A DNA stretch of 18,981 nucleotides from an uncultured Prosthecobacter sp. (GCA_947523045.1 CANNUR010000033.1:1-18981); one strand, 5' to 3'; counted from the stretch's first letter, positions 7,846 to 15,770 are shown. Notes: generated by a model from the sequence alone, not told the origin. Made by a program: numbers and translations.

Positions 7846-8628
7846 ATGGGACAGAAAGTCAATCCGATCGGTTTCCGCCTTGCCGTCACCAAAGACTGGC
7901 GCTCCAAGTGGTATGCTCCTGAGAAGGAATATGCCGAGGCCCTGCACAGCGACCTTGCCATCCGCAAGTACCTGAAGGACAAGCTCATGCAGGCCGCCGT
8001 GGCGCGCATCGTCATTGAGCGCGCCTGGAACCAGGTCCGCGTCACCCTGCACACTGCCCGCCCGGGCCTCGTCATCGGCCGCAAGGGCCAGGAAATCGAG
8101 GTCATGAGCCAGAAGGTCTCGGAAATGTGCGGCGGCAAGCAGGTCAAGATTGACATCTTTGAGATCAAGCAGCCGGAACTCGACGCCCAGCTCGTTGCGG
8201 AGAGCGTGGCCGTCCAGCTGGAGCGACGCATTTCCTTCCGTCGCGCCATGAAGCGCTCGGTGCAGACCGCCATGGACATGGGCGCCGACGGCATCCGTAT
8301 CCGCGTCGCCGGCCGCCTCGGCGGCGCCGACATCGCCCGCGCCGAACAGTACCGCCAGGGCAAGGTGCCGCTGCAGACCCTGCGCATTCCGATCGACTAC
8401 GGTTTCGCTGAAGCCCGCACCGTTTACGGCATCATCGGCGTCAAGGTTTGGCTCAACCGTGGCAACGCTCCCGAGAACAGCCAGCCGCGCAACGACCGTC
8501 GCCGCGAGCGCTCGGACCGTGGCGGTGAACGCGGCGGCATCGGCCGTCGCGGCGGTGAGCGCTCGGCTCCCCATTCCTCCCCCGCGCCCGCGCCGGCTCC
8601 GGCCCCAGCCCCGGCTGCCGAGGCCTGA
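7846..8628 (+). CDS. rpsC: 30S ribosomal protein S3
   Basis: S3 sits at the mRNA entry channel of the 30S head and contributes to mRNA helicase activity. The 260-residue product starts MGQKVNPIGFRL and has a KH domain with the loop IGRKGQEI (77-84), then the conserved C-terminal domain with RRAMKRSVQ, GADGIRI and GRLGGADIAR. The last 50 residues (211-260) are unusual: an Arg/Gly/Asp/Glu-rich segment followed by a run of Pro-Ala pairs. E. coli S3 is 233 residues, so this is a longer, probably disordered tail. The start (ATTT before ATG) has no SD. It is 18 nt after rplV. Confidence 0.97.
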   Translation: MGQKVNPIGFRLAVTKDWRSKWYAPEKEYAEALHSDLAIRKYLKDKLMQAAVARIVIERAWNQVRVTLHTARPGLVIGRKGQEIEVMSQKVSEMCGGKQVKIDIFEIKQPELDAQLVAESVAVQLERRISFRRAMKRSVQTAMDMGADGIRIRVAGRLGGADIARAEQYRQGKVPLQTLRIPIDYGFAEARTVYGIIGVKVWLNRGNAPENSQPRNDRRRERSDRGGERGGIGRRGGERSAPHSSPAPAPAPAPAPAAEA

Positions 8629-8670
8629 TCCCGCCCCATCTTCAAGACCCCAACTCCGGACAACTGACTT

Positions 8671-9090
8671 ATGGCTCTTCTTCCCAGTCGTGTTAAACAT
8701 CGCAAAACCCAGCGCGGCAGCCGCGCAGGCACCGCTTCCCGTGGCAACAAGCTCGACTTCGGCGAGTTTGGCCTGCAGACGCTGGACCGCGGCTGGATCA
8801 AGAACAACCAGATCGAGGCCTGCCGTGTTGCCATCAACCGCTTCCTGAAGCGCAAGGGCAAGGTCTTCATCCGCATCTTCCCGCACAAGCCGGTCACCGC
8901 CCGTCCGCCTGAAACCCGAATGGGCAAGGGCAAGGGCTCGCCGGAATTCTGGGTCGCCGTCGTGCTGCCCGGCCACATGCTTTTCGAAATCTCCGGCGTC
9001 AACGAGGCGACCGCCAAGGAGGCCTGCCGACTGGCTGCCAACAAGCTTGGCCTGCGCACCCGCTTTGTCTCGCGCGCCGCCTCCATCTAA
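8671..9090 (+). CDS. rplP: 50S ribosomal protein L16
   Basis: L16 contacts A-site tRNA and helps mature the 50S peptidyl-transferase region. The 139-residue product begins [16 protein letters not shown] and has [16 protein letters not shown], the loop [18 protein letters not shown] containing the Arg equivalent to E. coli Arg81 (the residue hydroxylated by RoxA/YcfD), and [15 protein letters not shown]. Its length matches the family. The start, preceded by ACTT, lacks an SD. It lies 42 nt after rpsC and 21 nt before rpmC. Confidence 0.97.
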   Translation: MALLPSRVKHRKTQRGSRAGTASRGNKLDFGEFGLQTLDRGWIKNNQIEACRVAINRFLKRKGKVFIRIFPHKPVTARPPETRMGKGKGSPEFWVAVVLPGHMLFEISGVNEATAKEACRLAANKLGLRTRFVSRAASI

Positions 9091-9111
9091 TCCCACCGAC
9101 CCGAACACGTT

Positions 9112-9315
9112 ATGAAGATCAAGGAACTCCGCGAGCTTTCCGTTGAGGAACTGGGCGCACGCCGCCGCGAACTGCGCCAGGAAATGCTCAACCTGCGCGT
9201 CCAGCAGCAGATTGGCCAGCTGGAAAACCCGGCCCGCCTGCATCTCCTGCGCCGCGAGGTCGCCCGCATTGAAACCCTTCTTTCCGAACGCTCCGCCGCC
9301 ACCCAGGCCGCCTGA
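9112..9315 (+). CDS. rpmC: 50S ribosomal protein L29
   Basis: L29 is a small helical-hairpin protein next to L23 at the tunnel exit. The 67-residue product starts [20 protein letters not shown] and shows the usual two-helix pattern, with [17 protein letters not shown] in the turn region and an Arg/Glu-rich second helix with the typical VARIETLL. The ATG at 9112 follows CGTT without an SD. It keeps its conserved place between L16 and S17. Confidence 0.95.
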   Translation: MKIKELRELSVEELGARRRELRQEMLNLRVQQQIGQLENPARLHLLRREVARIETLLSERSAATQAA

Positions 9316-9350
9316 GCCGGAGTCACTCCCATCTGTACCCATCCCTTATC

Positions 9351-9632
9351 ATGAGCGAGGCCGTCACCGAAGCAGCAGCAACCCCCCGCGCCCCCGTCCG
9401 CAAGGAGCGCGTCGGAGTGGTTGTGTCCGACAAAATGTCCAAGACCATTGTGGTCGAGGTTGAGCGCCGCGTCCCGCACCCGCGCTTCAAGAAGATCATC
9501 CGCAAGACCTCCAAGTTCTACGCCCACGACGAGAACGAGCAGGCCAAGATCGGTGACCGCGTGCTCATCGTCGAGACCCGTCCGCTGAGCAAACTCAAGC
9601 GCTGGAACCTTCAGGAAATCCTGAAACACTAA
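9351..9632 (+). CDS. rpsQ: 30S ribosomal protein S17
   Basis: S17 is a primary 16S rRNA-binding protein with an OB fold, important early in 30S assembly. The 93-residue product has the signature [19 protein letters not shown] (21-39), the [19 protein letters not shown] segment and [11 protein letters not shown]. About 16 extra residues rich in Ala, Glu and Pro precede the conserved RKERVG. The ATG at 9351 is the first in frame after rpmC, so the N-terminal extension is taken as real but is less certain. No SD precedes it (CTTATC). Confidence 0.94.
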   Translation: MSEAVTEAAATPRAPVRKERVGVVVSDKMSKTIVVEVERRVPHPRFKKIIRKTSKFYAHDENEQAKIGDRVLIVETRPLSKLKRWNLQEILKH

Positions 9633-9668
9633 GCCAAGAACCTTTCAACCCTCAAGGAGAACACCGCC

Positions 9669-10037
9669 ATGCTGCAGATGGAATCCTCAATCCCGGTGGC
9701 CGACAACACCGGAGCCCGCGTCGCCAAAATGATTGGCGTGCTCGGCAAGAAGAATACCCGCCACGCCTTTGTGGGCGACATCATCACCGCCCACGTTCGC
9801 GAGTCCACCCCGACCGCCAGCGTCAAGAAGGGCGAGGTCGTCCGTGCCGTCGTCGTGCGCACCGCGCACCCGATCCGCCGCTCCGACGGCTCGATCCTGC
9901 GCTTCGACCGCAACGCCATTGTCATCATTGACAAGGACAACAATCCGAAGGGAACGCGCATCTTTGGCCCTGTGGCCCGCGAGTTGCGCGACAAGAACTT
10001 CATGAAGATCGTTTCCCTCGCCCCCGAAGTGCTATGA
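9669..10037 (+). CDS. rplN: 50S ribosomal protein L14
   Basis: L14 forms an intersubunit bridge and is the docking site of the silencing factor RsfS. The 122-residue product has [17 protein letters not shown] (10-26), [15 protein letters not shown] and the C-terminal signature [13 protein letters not shown] with LAPEVL at the end. A second ATG lies three codons in. The first is preferred because an SD (AAGGAGA, 9654-9660) ends eight bases before it and the length matches the family. Its TGA overlaps the rplX ATG by four bases (ATGA), a sign of translational coupling. Confidence 0.97.
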   Translation: MLQMESSIPVADNTGARVAKMIGVLGKKNTRHAFVGDIITAHVRESTPTASVKKGEVVRAVVVRTAHPIRRSDGSILRFDRNAIVIIDKDNNPKGTRIFGPVARELRDKNFMKIVSLAPEVL

Positions 10038-10309
10038 GCCAGATCAAAACCCACGTCAAAAAGGGTGACAATGTCACCGTTATCGCCGGGGCCCACAAGG
10101 GCGCCCAAGGCGTCATCCTGGAAGTCCAGCCCGCCAAGTCCCGAGTCCTCATTGAGGGTGTGCGCATGATCAAGAAGACTGTGCGCCCTTCGCAGGAGCG
10201 GCCCAACGGCGGCATCCTCGAAAAGGAAGGCCCCATCCACATCTCCAACGTCAAGCTCGCCGATGCCAAGCCGAAATCGGCGAAGAAGAAGGTTGCGAAA
10301 AAGAAGTAA
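10034..10309 (+). CDS. rplX: 50S ribosomal protein L24
   Basis: L24 starts 50S assembly and sits near the tunnel exit. The 91-residue product has the KOW motif region [20 protein letters not shown] (9-28), the [13 protein letters not shown] stretch and [11 protein letters not shown]. The C-terminus is a short Lys/Ala tail ([11 protein letters not shown]). Its start overlaps the rplN stop as ATGA and has no SD of its own, so it is probably translated by reinitiation. An unusually long gap of 82 nt follows before rplE. Confidence 0.96.
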   Translation: MSQIKTHVKKGDNVTVIAGAHKGAQGVILEVQPAKSRVLIEGVRMIKKTVRPSQERPNGGILEKEGPIHISNVKLADAKPKSAKKKVAKKK

Positions 10310-10391
10310 TCCCCCAAATTGCCTCCCCCTCCGTTTCCGTCCGGCTTCCGCCGGGTCCGCGGTGGAAAGGCGGCACAGCCCAAACTGAATC
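10310..10391 (+). promoter_or_regulatory. Hairpin-containing spacer upstream of rplE
   Basis: At 82 nt this is one of only two long gaps in the operon. It starts C/T-rich and contains a perfect hairpin, CCGGC (10341-10345), loop TTCC, GCCGG (10350-10354), with no T-tract, so it does not look like a terminator. In E. coli, S8 represses the spc operon by binding mRNA around the rplE start. I do not see a convincing copy of that S8 site, so a regulatory role is only a possibility. Confidence 0.3.
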
Positions 10392-10964
10392 ATGGAACCC
10401 CAGCTACAGTCCCTCTATAACGAGAAAATTCGCAGCCAGCTCAAGGAACAGCTTGGCCTCGCCAACGTCCACCAGGTCCCCCGCCTCGAGAAGATCGTCG
10501 TCAACTGCGCCGTCGGATCGCAGGGCGAGCGCAAGCAGGCTGTCGAGGACGCTGTCAATGAAGTCGCCCTGATCACCGGTCAGAAGCCCGTGGTCACCCT
10601 CAGCAAGAAGGCGATCGCCAACTTCAAACTGCGTGCTGGCGAAGCCGTCGGCGTCAAGGTCACCCTGCGCGGCCGCCGCATGTATGACTTCCTGATGCGC
10701 CTGGTGAAGACCGCGATCCCGCGCATCCGCGACTTCCGCGGCGTCGCCCCGAAGGCTTTTGACGGCCGTGGCAACTACACCCTGGGCATCAATGACCAGT
10801 CCATTTTCCCGGAGATCGAGCTCGACAAGATCAAGCGCACGCTGGGCTTTGACATCACCTTCGTCACCTCGACCGGCAACGACGATCACGCCCGTGAGCT
10901 GCTGCGCGCGCTGGGCATGCCGTTCCGCGGCAAGACCGCCACCGCCAAGACTGAGGCCGCCTAA
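10392..10964 (+). CDS. rplE: 50S ribosomal protein L5
   Basis: L5 binds 5S rRNA and contacts P-site tRNA in the central protuberance. The 190-residue product contains VPRLEKIVVNCAVG (28-42), ITGQKPVVTLSKKAIANFKLR, GVKVTLRGRRMYDFL and RDFRGVAPKAFDGRGNYTLG. About ten residues at the C-terminus (KTATAKTEAA) exceed the usual end. The ATG at 10392 follows GAATC with no SD. The next gene is rpsH after 27 nt; the rpsN (S14) gene normally found between them is absent. Confidence 0.97.
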   Translation: MEPQLQSLYNEKIRSQLKEQLGLANVHQVPRLEKIVVNCAVGSQGERKQAVEDAVNEVALITGQKPVVTLSKKAIANFKLRAGEAVGVKVTLRGRRMYDFLMRLVKTAIPRIRDFRGVAPKAFDGRGNYTLGINDQSIFPEIELDKIKRTLGFDITFVTSTGNDDHARELLRALGMPFRGKTATAKTEAA

Positions 10965-10991
10965 TACCGAAACGCCGACCTTTCGCGCACC

Positions 10992-11381
10992 ATGACCGAT
11001 CCCATTTCCGATTATCTCACCCGCATCCGCAACGCCGCTTCCGCCGGCCAGCAGGAAGTGTTTGTGCCCTTCTCCAAGATGAAGTCCGAACTCTCCCGCA
11101 TCCTGCAGGAGGAGGGCTACATCTGGAGCTACGAGGTGGACACCAGCGCCGCCCATCCGCGCCTCAAGCTGAAGCTCAAGTACCAGGGCAAGACCCCGGT
11201 CATTCGCCACCTGTCGCGCGTCAGCAAGCCCGGCCTGCGCAAGTACGTCTCGACCGACGAGATCCCTCGCGTGCTTGGCGGCCTCGGCATCGCCATCCTC
11301 TCCACCTCGCGCGGCATCATGACCGGCGCCCGTGCCCGCAAGGCCAAGGTCGGCGGCGAACTGCTCGCCCAGATCTGGTAA
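10992..11381 (+). CDS. rpsH: 30S ribosomal protein S8
   Basis: S8 is a primary binder of 16S rRNA central-domain helix 21, and in E. coli it represses the spc operon. The 129-residue product starts MTDPISDYLTRIRNA and has the KSELSRILQEEGYI segment, RVSKPGLRKYVS and the C-terminal signature GIAILSTSRGIMTG with GGELLAQIW at the end. Length is typical. The start is preceded by GCACC with no SD. It lies 27 nt after rplE and 23 nt before rplF. Confidence 0.97.
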   Translation: MTDPISDYLTRIRNAASAGQQEVFVPFSKMKSELSRILQEEGYIWSYEVDTSAAHPRLKLKLKYQGKTPVIRHLSRVSKPGLRKYVSTDEIPRVLGGLGIAILSTSRGIMTGARARKAKVGGELLAQIW

Positions 11382-11404
11382 CCCCCCATCAAGGATTCAT
11401 CATC

Positions 11405-11944
11405 ATGTCACGCGTTGGAAAACAACCCATCCCCCTGCCCGACAAGGTCACCGTCAAGATTGGTGACGACCGCAGCGTCCTCGTCGAGGGCCCCAAGGGC
11501 AAGCTCACTTGGACCCTGCCCGCCGGCATCAACGTGGCCACCGAGGCCGGGGCGCTGAGCGTCACCCGTGCCAACGACGACCGCGTCGTTCGCGCCATGC
11601 ATGGCACCAGCCAGCGTCTCATCGGCAACATGGTCGAGGGCGTCAGCAAGGGCTTTCGCAAGGACCTGGAAATCCACGGCGTCGGCTTCCGTGCCGCCGT
11701 CAAGGGCAGCGTCATCGATTTGAGCCTCGGCCAGTCGCACGACCGCCTCCACCCCATTCCCGAGGGCGTCAAGGTGACTGTCACCGACAACACCAAGATT
11801 GCCATCGAGGGCATCGACAAGCAGATGGTCGGCCAGCTTGCCGCCGACATCCGCGCCTACTATCCGCCGGAGCCTTACAAGGCCAAGGGCGTCCGCTACG
11901 CCGGCGAGCAGATCCGCCGCAAGGCTGGCAAGAGTGTGAAGTAA
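11405..11944 (+). CDS. rplF: 50S ribosomal protein L6
   Basis: L6 lies near the factor-binding site and the sarcin-ricin loop. The 179-residue product begins MSRVGKQPIPLP and contains VEGPKGKLTW, the IHGVGFRAAVKG motif, LGQSHDRLHPIPEGV (the usual SHP reads SHD here), and the C-terminal signature PPEPYKAKGVRYAGE. A moderate SD, AAGGA at 11391-11395, lies nine bases before the ATG. Length is typical, and rplR starts 18 nt downstream. Confidence 0.97.
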   Translation: MSRVGKQPIPLPDKVTVKIGDDRSVLVEGPKGKLTWTLPAGINVATEAGALSVTRANDDRVVRAMHGTSQRLIGNMVEGVSKGFRKDLEIHGVGFRAAVKGSVIDLSLGQSHDRLHPIPEGVKVTVTDNTKIAIEGIDKQMVGQLAADIRAYYPPEPYKAKGVRYAGEQIRRKAGKSVK

Positions 11945-11962
11945 CAACAGGAGAGACTCATC

Positions 11963-12319
11963 ATGGCTGTCAAGAACCGCAAACTGACCCGCGCGCGCAT
12001 TCACGCCCGCATCCGCAAGACCCTCCGGGGCACGACCCAGCGCCCCCGTCTCGCCGTTTACTTCTCCAACACCAACGTCTACGCCCAGGTGATCGACGAC
12101 GAGGCTGGCCGCACGCTGGTCTCCGCCTCGACCAAGGAGAAGAGCTTCGGCGAATCGCGCGCCAACGTCGCCACCGCCACCCGCGTCGGCCAGGCCGTCG
12201 CCGAGCGCGCTCTGGCCCTGAACATCACCGAGGTCGTCTTTGACCGCGGTGGTTTCATCTACCACGGCAAGGTCAAGGCCCTCGCCGACGCCGCCCGTGA
12301 AAAGGGCCTGAAATTCTAA
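11963..12319 (+). CDS. rplR: 50S ribosomal protein L18
   Basis: L18 binds 5S rRNA with L5 in the central protuberance. The 118-residue product has [20 protein letters not shown] (10-29), [17 protein letters not shown], and the C-terminal signature [20 protein letters not shown] with GLKF at the end. An SD, AGGAG at 11949-11953, lies nine bases before the ATG. It follows rplF by 18 nt and precedes rpsE by 20 nt. Confidence 0.97.
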   Translation: MAVKNRKLTRARIHARIRKTLRGTTQRPRLAVYFSNTNVYAQVIDDEAGRTLVSASTKEKSFGESRANVATATRVGQAVAERALALNITEVVFDRGGFIYHGKVKALADAAREKGLKF

Positions 12320-12339
12320 TTCCACCGAGCACGCACATT

Positions 12340-12873
12340 ATGGCAGAAGCTACTCTCAGTCCCGCCTTCGGCGAATCCTCCGGCGAATCCCGCCCGGACA
12401 CCATCGAGAAGGTGGTCCACATCAACCGCTGCGCCAAGGTCGTCAAGGGCGGCCGCCGCTTCAGCTTCTCCGCGCTCGTCGTTGCCGGCGACCAGCAGGG
12501 CAGGGTGGGCTGGGGCTTTGGAAAGGCCAACGAGGTGGCGGATGCCATCAAGAAGGCCACGGAAGCCTCGCGCAAGAAGATGAGCCGCGTCCATTTGGAC
12601 AACGCCACCATCCCGCATGAAGTCGTCGGTGAACACGGCGGCGGCCACATCATGCTCAAGCCCGCAGCTCCCGGTACCGGCATCATCGCCGGCGGCGGTG
12701 CCCGCGCCGTGCTCGAAGCCGCCGGCGTCCGCGACGTCATCGGCAAGTCCCTCGGTTCCAGCAACCACGCCAACGTGGTCAAGGCCACCCTCGCCGCCCT
12801 CACCGCCCTGCGGCCCAAGGACGAGATCCTCCGTTCCCGTGGCAAGACGCCCCGCGAACGTCAGGCGCTCTGA
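12340..12873 (+). CDS. rpsE: 30S ribosomal protein S5
   Basis: S5 helps maintain decoding fidelity and mRNA unwinding at the entry channel. The 177-residue product has [20 protein letters not shown] (25-44), a double-stranded-RNA-binding-like N-terminal domain, [17 protein letters not shown], and [19 protein letters not shown] in the C-terminal half. An N-terminal extension of about 20 residues includes a small in-frame duplication, since GGCGAATCC occurs twice 12 bp apart (Gly-Glu-Ser-Ser repeated). The start follows ACATT with no SD. The gene normally next in the operon, rpmD (L30), is missing. Confidence 0.97.
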   Translation: MAEATLSPAFGESSGESRPDTIEKVVHINRCAKVVKGGRRFSFSALVVAGDQQGRVGWGFGKANEVADAIKKATEASRKKMSRVHLDNATIPHEVVGEHGGGHIMLKPAAPGTGIIAGGGARAVLEAAGVRDVIGKSLGSSNHANVVKATLAALTALRPKDEILRSRGKTPRERQAL

Positions 12874-12908
12874 GCCCCCTCTCTCACCCCTATCCCCCAT
12901 TTCATTTC

Positions 12909-13349
12909 ATGAGACTTCACGACGTTCAACCCCGCCCGGGTGCCAAGAAGCGCCGCAAGCGCATCGGCTGCGGCGAAAGCTCCGGTCACGGCAAGACTTC
13001 CTGCAAGGGCCACAAGGGCCAGAAGGCCCGCTCCGGCAAGGGCATCCGCCCTGGTTTCGAAGGCGGCCAGATGCCACTTCACCGCCGCCTGCCCAAGAAG
13101 GGCTTCAGCAACGCCATGTTCCGTGACGTGTACGAAGTCGTCAACGTGGGCGATCTCAACGCCTTCGAGGACGGCGCCACCGTCAATGAGCAGGCGCTGC
13201 GCGAGAAGGGCCTCGTCAACCGCAGCTGCGACGCCGTCAAGATCCTTGGCAGCGGCGAACTGACCCGCAAGCTCACCATCCAGGTGGACAAGGTCAGTGC
13301 CTCGGCCCGCGAGAAGATCGAAAAAGCCGGTGGCAGCATCGCCGCCTGA
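12909..13349 (+). CDS. rplO: 50S ribosomal protein L15
   Basis: L15 is a late 50S assembly protein with a long basic N-terminal extension running into the rRNA core. The 146-residue product begins MRLHDVQPRPGAKKRRKRIG, followed by the glycine-rich GHGKTSCKGHKGQKARSG and FEGGQMPLHRRLPKKGF, both diagnostic. The C-terminal globular half ends with EKAGGSIAA. The start at 12909 follows a pyrimidine-rich stretch (CATTTC) without an SD. It sits between rpsE and secY as expected, apart from the missing rpmD. Confidence 0.97.
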   Translation: MRLHDVQPRPGAKKRRKRIGCGESSGHGKTSCKGHKGQKARSGKGIRPGFEGGQMPLHRRLPKKGFSNAMFRDVYEVVNVGDLNAFEDGATVNEQALREKGLVNRSCDAVKILGSGELTRKLTIQVDKVSASAREKIEKAGGSIAA

Positions 13350-13442
13350 GCCCCCGACAGCCTCATCACGCCAGCGGGCCGGTCACGGACGAACCTTCCG
13401 GGTTGTCAGTTGGCCGAGCCCGTTTTCTCTTAGCCCACTCTC
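13350..13442 (+). promoter_or_regulatory. Structured spacer upstream of secY
   Basis: This 93-nt gap is the longest inside the operon. GAC (13388-13390) and AACC (13392-13395) pair with GGTT (13401-13404) and GTC (13405-13407), giving a seven-pair stem with one bulged G and loop TTCCG. An outer GGCC pair (13377-13380 with 13412-13415) could close it. A T-rich stretch (TTTTCTCTT) follows at 13423-13431, so it might act as a partial terminator or attenuator. A TTGTCA at 13403-13408 resembles a -35 box but lacks a good -10 partner. Function is unproven. Confidence 0.35.
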
Positions 13443-14945
13443 ATGATCTCCGCCTTTGCCAACGTCTTCAAAGTCCCCGAACTGAGGTCCCGCATCCTCT
13501 TCACCCTGGCGATGATCGTCATCGTCCGGGTCGGTACCGCCATCACCCTGCCCGGGGTTGACGCCACGGTGCTGGATGAGTGGGTCAGCAGCCGCACCGC
13601 CGACGCCAGTTCTGGCGCAGCCCAGGTGGCGGCCCTGCTCAACGTTTTCAGCGGCGGCGGCTTGGCCAACTGTGCCATCTTCGCCCTCGGCATCATGCCC
13701 TACATCAGCGCCTCGATCATGCTGCAGCTGCTCACCGCCGTGGTGCCGCGGCTCAGCAAGCTGGCGCGTGAGGACGGTGGACGGCAGAAGATCACCCAGT
13801 ACACCCGCATCGCCACCATCGCGCTCTGCCTGTTCCAGGGTTATCTGCTGGCGAAGTCGCTGCAGAGCCCCGGCCAGAACATCTTCCTGGGCGGTCTCCA
13901 GGAGGTGATCGACCGACTGCAACGCCCGCTGGTGCCGAACTACGGTTTCTTTGAATTCGTCCTGCCGACCGTGATCACCATCACCGCGGGGACCATGCTC
14001 ATGATGTGGCTGGGTGAGATGATCACCGAGCGCGGCATTGGCAATGGCATCTCGCTGTTGATCTGCGTCAACATTGTCTCCGACCTGCCTGGCGCCCTCG
14101 TTCAGGTCTGGCAGACCTACGTCGGCAACGTCGGCGGCGACATGACCCGGCCGGCCATGCTCGTCATGCTGCTCGCCTTCATGGTCATCGTCATTGCCGG
14201 TGTCATTGCCCTGACCCAGGCCACCCGTCGCATTGTCATCCAGTACGCCAAGCGCGTCGTCGGCCGCAAGGTCTACGGTGGCCAGACCCAGTACCTGCCG
14301 CTCAAGATCAACTATTCCGGCGTCATGCCGATCATCTTCGCCCAGGCCATCCTGCTCTTCCCGTCGCAGATTATCTCCTCGATGTTCCCCGACGTCGGCT
14401 GGATCCAGCGCTTTTCCCAGGCCATCGCCTCCGGCTGGATCTATTACACCGTGTCCGCGGCGCTGATCTTCTTCTTCAGCTACTTCTGGGTCGCCACCAT
14501 GTTCCAGCCGACCCAGATTTCCGAGGACCTGAAGAAAAGCGGCGGTTACATCCCCGGCATCCGCCCGGGCAAGCCCACCGCCGACTTCCTCGATTTCACG
14601 ATGAGCCGCCTGACCTTTGCCGGCGCCATCTTCCTCACCCTGCTCTACATCCTGCCGGGTGTCATCAGCGGTGCCATGGGCATCGCCCCGCAGACCGCCC
14701 AGTTCTTTGGCGGCACCAGCCTGCTCATCCTGGTCGGCGTCGTGCTGGATGTCATGCGCCAGGTGGAGACCCACCTCCTGCAGAGCCACTACGACGGCTT
14801 CCTCAAGAAGGGGCGCATCCGCGGCCGCTTCGACCGCATCCAGCAGACCGGCAAGGTGGCCGACGCCACCACCCTGGTCCGCCTGTGGGTGGCGATCGCC
14901 GTCATGACCCTCATCGGTGTCGCCTGGTTCATTGCCGGCAAGTAA
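13443..14945 (+). CDS. secY: Protein translocase channel subunit SecY
   Basis: SecY is the inner-membrane channel through which SecA- or ribosome-driven proteins are exported or inserted. The 500-residue product has the plug region around GIMPYISASIMLQLL, the RRIVIQYAKRVVGRKVYGG cytoplasmic loop with YLPLKINYSGVMPIIFA, and EDLKKSGGYIPGIRPGKPT, all diagnostic. It is some 55 residues longer than E. coli SecY (443). Part of the excess lies in periplasmic loop 1. Part is a C-terminal extension with an extra hydrophobic segment (about 478-497, including LWVAIAVMTLIGVAWFIAG), which could be an eleventh membrane helix. The start at 13443 follows CTCTC without an SD. The map gene begins four bases after its stop; adk, often found between secY and map, is absent. 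Confidence 0.97.
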   Translation: MISAFANVFKVPELRSRILFTLAMIVIVRVGTAITLPGVDATVLDEWVSSRTADASSGAAQVAALLNVFSGGGLANCAIFALGIMPYISASIMLQLLTAVVPRLSKLAREDGGRQKITQYTRIATIALCLFQGYLLAKSLQSPGQNIFLGGLQEVIDRLQRPLVPNYGFFEFVLPTVITITAGTMLMMWLGEMITERGIGNGISLLICVNIVSDLPGALVQVWQTYVGNVGGDMTRPAMLVMLLAFMVIVIAGVIALTQATRRIVIQYAKRVVGRKVYGGQTQYLPLKINYSGVMPIIFAQAILLFPSQIISSMFPDVGWIQRFSQAIASGWIYYTVSAALIFFFSYFWVATMFQPTQISEDLKKSGGYIPGIRPGKPTADFLDFTMSRLTFAGAIFLTLLYILPGVISGAMGIAPQTAQFFGGTSLLILVGVVLDVMRQVETHLLQSHYDGFLKKGRIRGRFDRIQQTGKVADATTLVRLWVAIAVMTLIGVAWFIAGK

Positions 14946-14949
14946 GCCC

Positions 14950-15768
14950 ATGGTCGCCGGCAAGATCCCGATCCGCCACGGTGCTCAGCAGCAGGGCATC
15001 CGTGTTGCCTGCCAGCTGGCGCGCGACATCCTGCTCGAAACCGCCGCCCAGGTGCGCGCCGGCATCACCACCGGCGAGGTCGACCGCTTTGCCGCCGCCG
15101 TCATGCAGGCGCGCGGTTGCAAAAGCGCCTTCCTCGGCTATCGCAAGTTCCCCGGCCACATCTGCATCTCCATCAACGAGGAGGTGGTGCATGGCATCGG
15201 CGGTCCGCGCGTCATCCAGGAGGGGGACATCGTCAAGATCGACGTCGGCATCGAGTACCAGGGCTGGATCGGCGACAACGCCCTGACCGTGCCGGTCGGC
15301 GAGGTCGATCGTGAAACCCTGCGTCTCATGGCCGCCACCGAGGAGTCCCTGCATGTGGCGATCAAGTTCGCCCGCGACGGCTGGATGCTCGGCGACCTCT
15401 GCCACTCGGTCGAGAACCACGTCAGCCAGTATGGTTTCACCGTCGTGCGCGAATTCGTCGGCCACGGCGTCGGGCGCAAGCTCCACGAGGAGCCGCAGGT
15501 GCCCAACTACGGTCAGAAAGGGACACGCCCCCGCCTGAAGTCGGGCATGACCTTGGCCATCGAGCCCATGATCAACCTGGGAACCGCCAAAACCCGCATC
15601 CTTGCGGATGAATGGACGGTGGTCACCCTGGATCGCAAGCCCAGTGCCCATTACGAGCACGTGGTCCTGGTCACCGAAGGTGAACCCGAGGTGCTGACCC
15701 TGCGCAAGCGCATGTTTCCGCGCGGCGTCGAGGATCTTACGCCTCTGCCGGTGAGCGCCCTGCTCTGA
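14950..15768 (+). CDS. map: Type I methionine aminopeptidase
   Basis: This enzyme removes the initiator methionine from nascent proteins when the second residue is small. The 272-residue product keeps the full metal site, Asp98, Asp109, His172, Glu205 and Glu236, plus the catalytic His81 (in EEVVHGIG) and His179 (in GRKLHEEP). The frame opens upstream at a GTG inside secY (14917), but the ATG at 14950, four bases after the secY stop, fits the family length and is preferred. It has no SD, so coupling to secY is likely. About 20 residues at the C-terminus exceed the usual end. It is the last gene of the run; infA, rpmJ and the alpha operon do not follow. Confidence 0.96.
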   Translation: MVAGKIPIRHGAQQQGIRVACQLARDILLETAAQVRAGITTGEVDRFAAAVMQARGCKSAFLGYRKFPGHICISINEEVVHGIGGPRVIQEGDIVKIDVGIEYQGWIGDNALTVPVGEVDRETLRLMAATEESLHVAIKFARDGWMLGDLCHSVENHVSQYGFTVVREFVGHGVGRKLHEEPQVPNYGQKGTRPRLKSGMTLAIEPMINLGTAKTRILADEWTVVTLDRKPSAHYEHVVLVTEGEPEVLTLRKRMFPRGVEDLTPLPVSALL

Positions 15769-15770
15769 AA

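Noticed and set aside
8579..8625. Pro-Ala-coding repeat at the end of rpsC as a possible repeat element
   Set aside because: It is coding low-complexity sequence that keeps frame to the S3 stop, not a mobile or CRISPR-type repeat.
7417..9342. 641-codon open frame on the minus strand across rplV, rpsC, rplP and rpmC
   Set aside because: It is antisense to four certain ribosomal genes. Such long frames arise from GC-rich third positions on the coding strand, and the translation has no recognisable domain.
12370..12391. Direct repeat GGCGAATCC twice near the rpsE start
   Set aside because: Explained as a small in-frame Gly-Glu-Ser duplication in a non-conserved N-terminal extension.
13383..14963. 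526-codon open frame on the minus strand across secY
   Set aside because: A shadow of secY; composition is Asp/Gly/His-rich with no membrane or enzyme motif.
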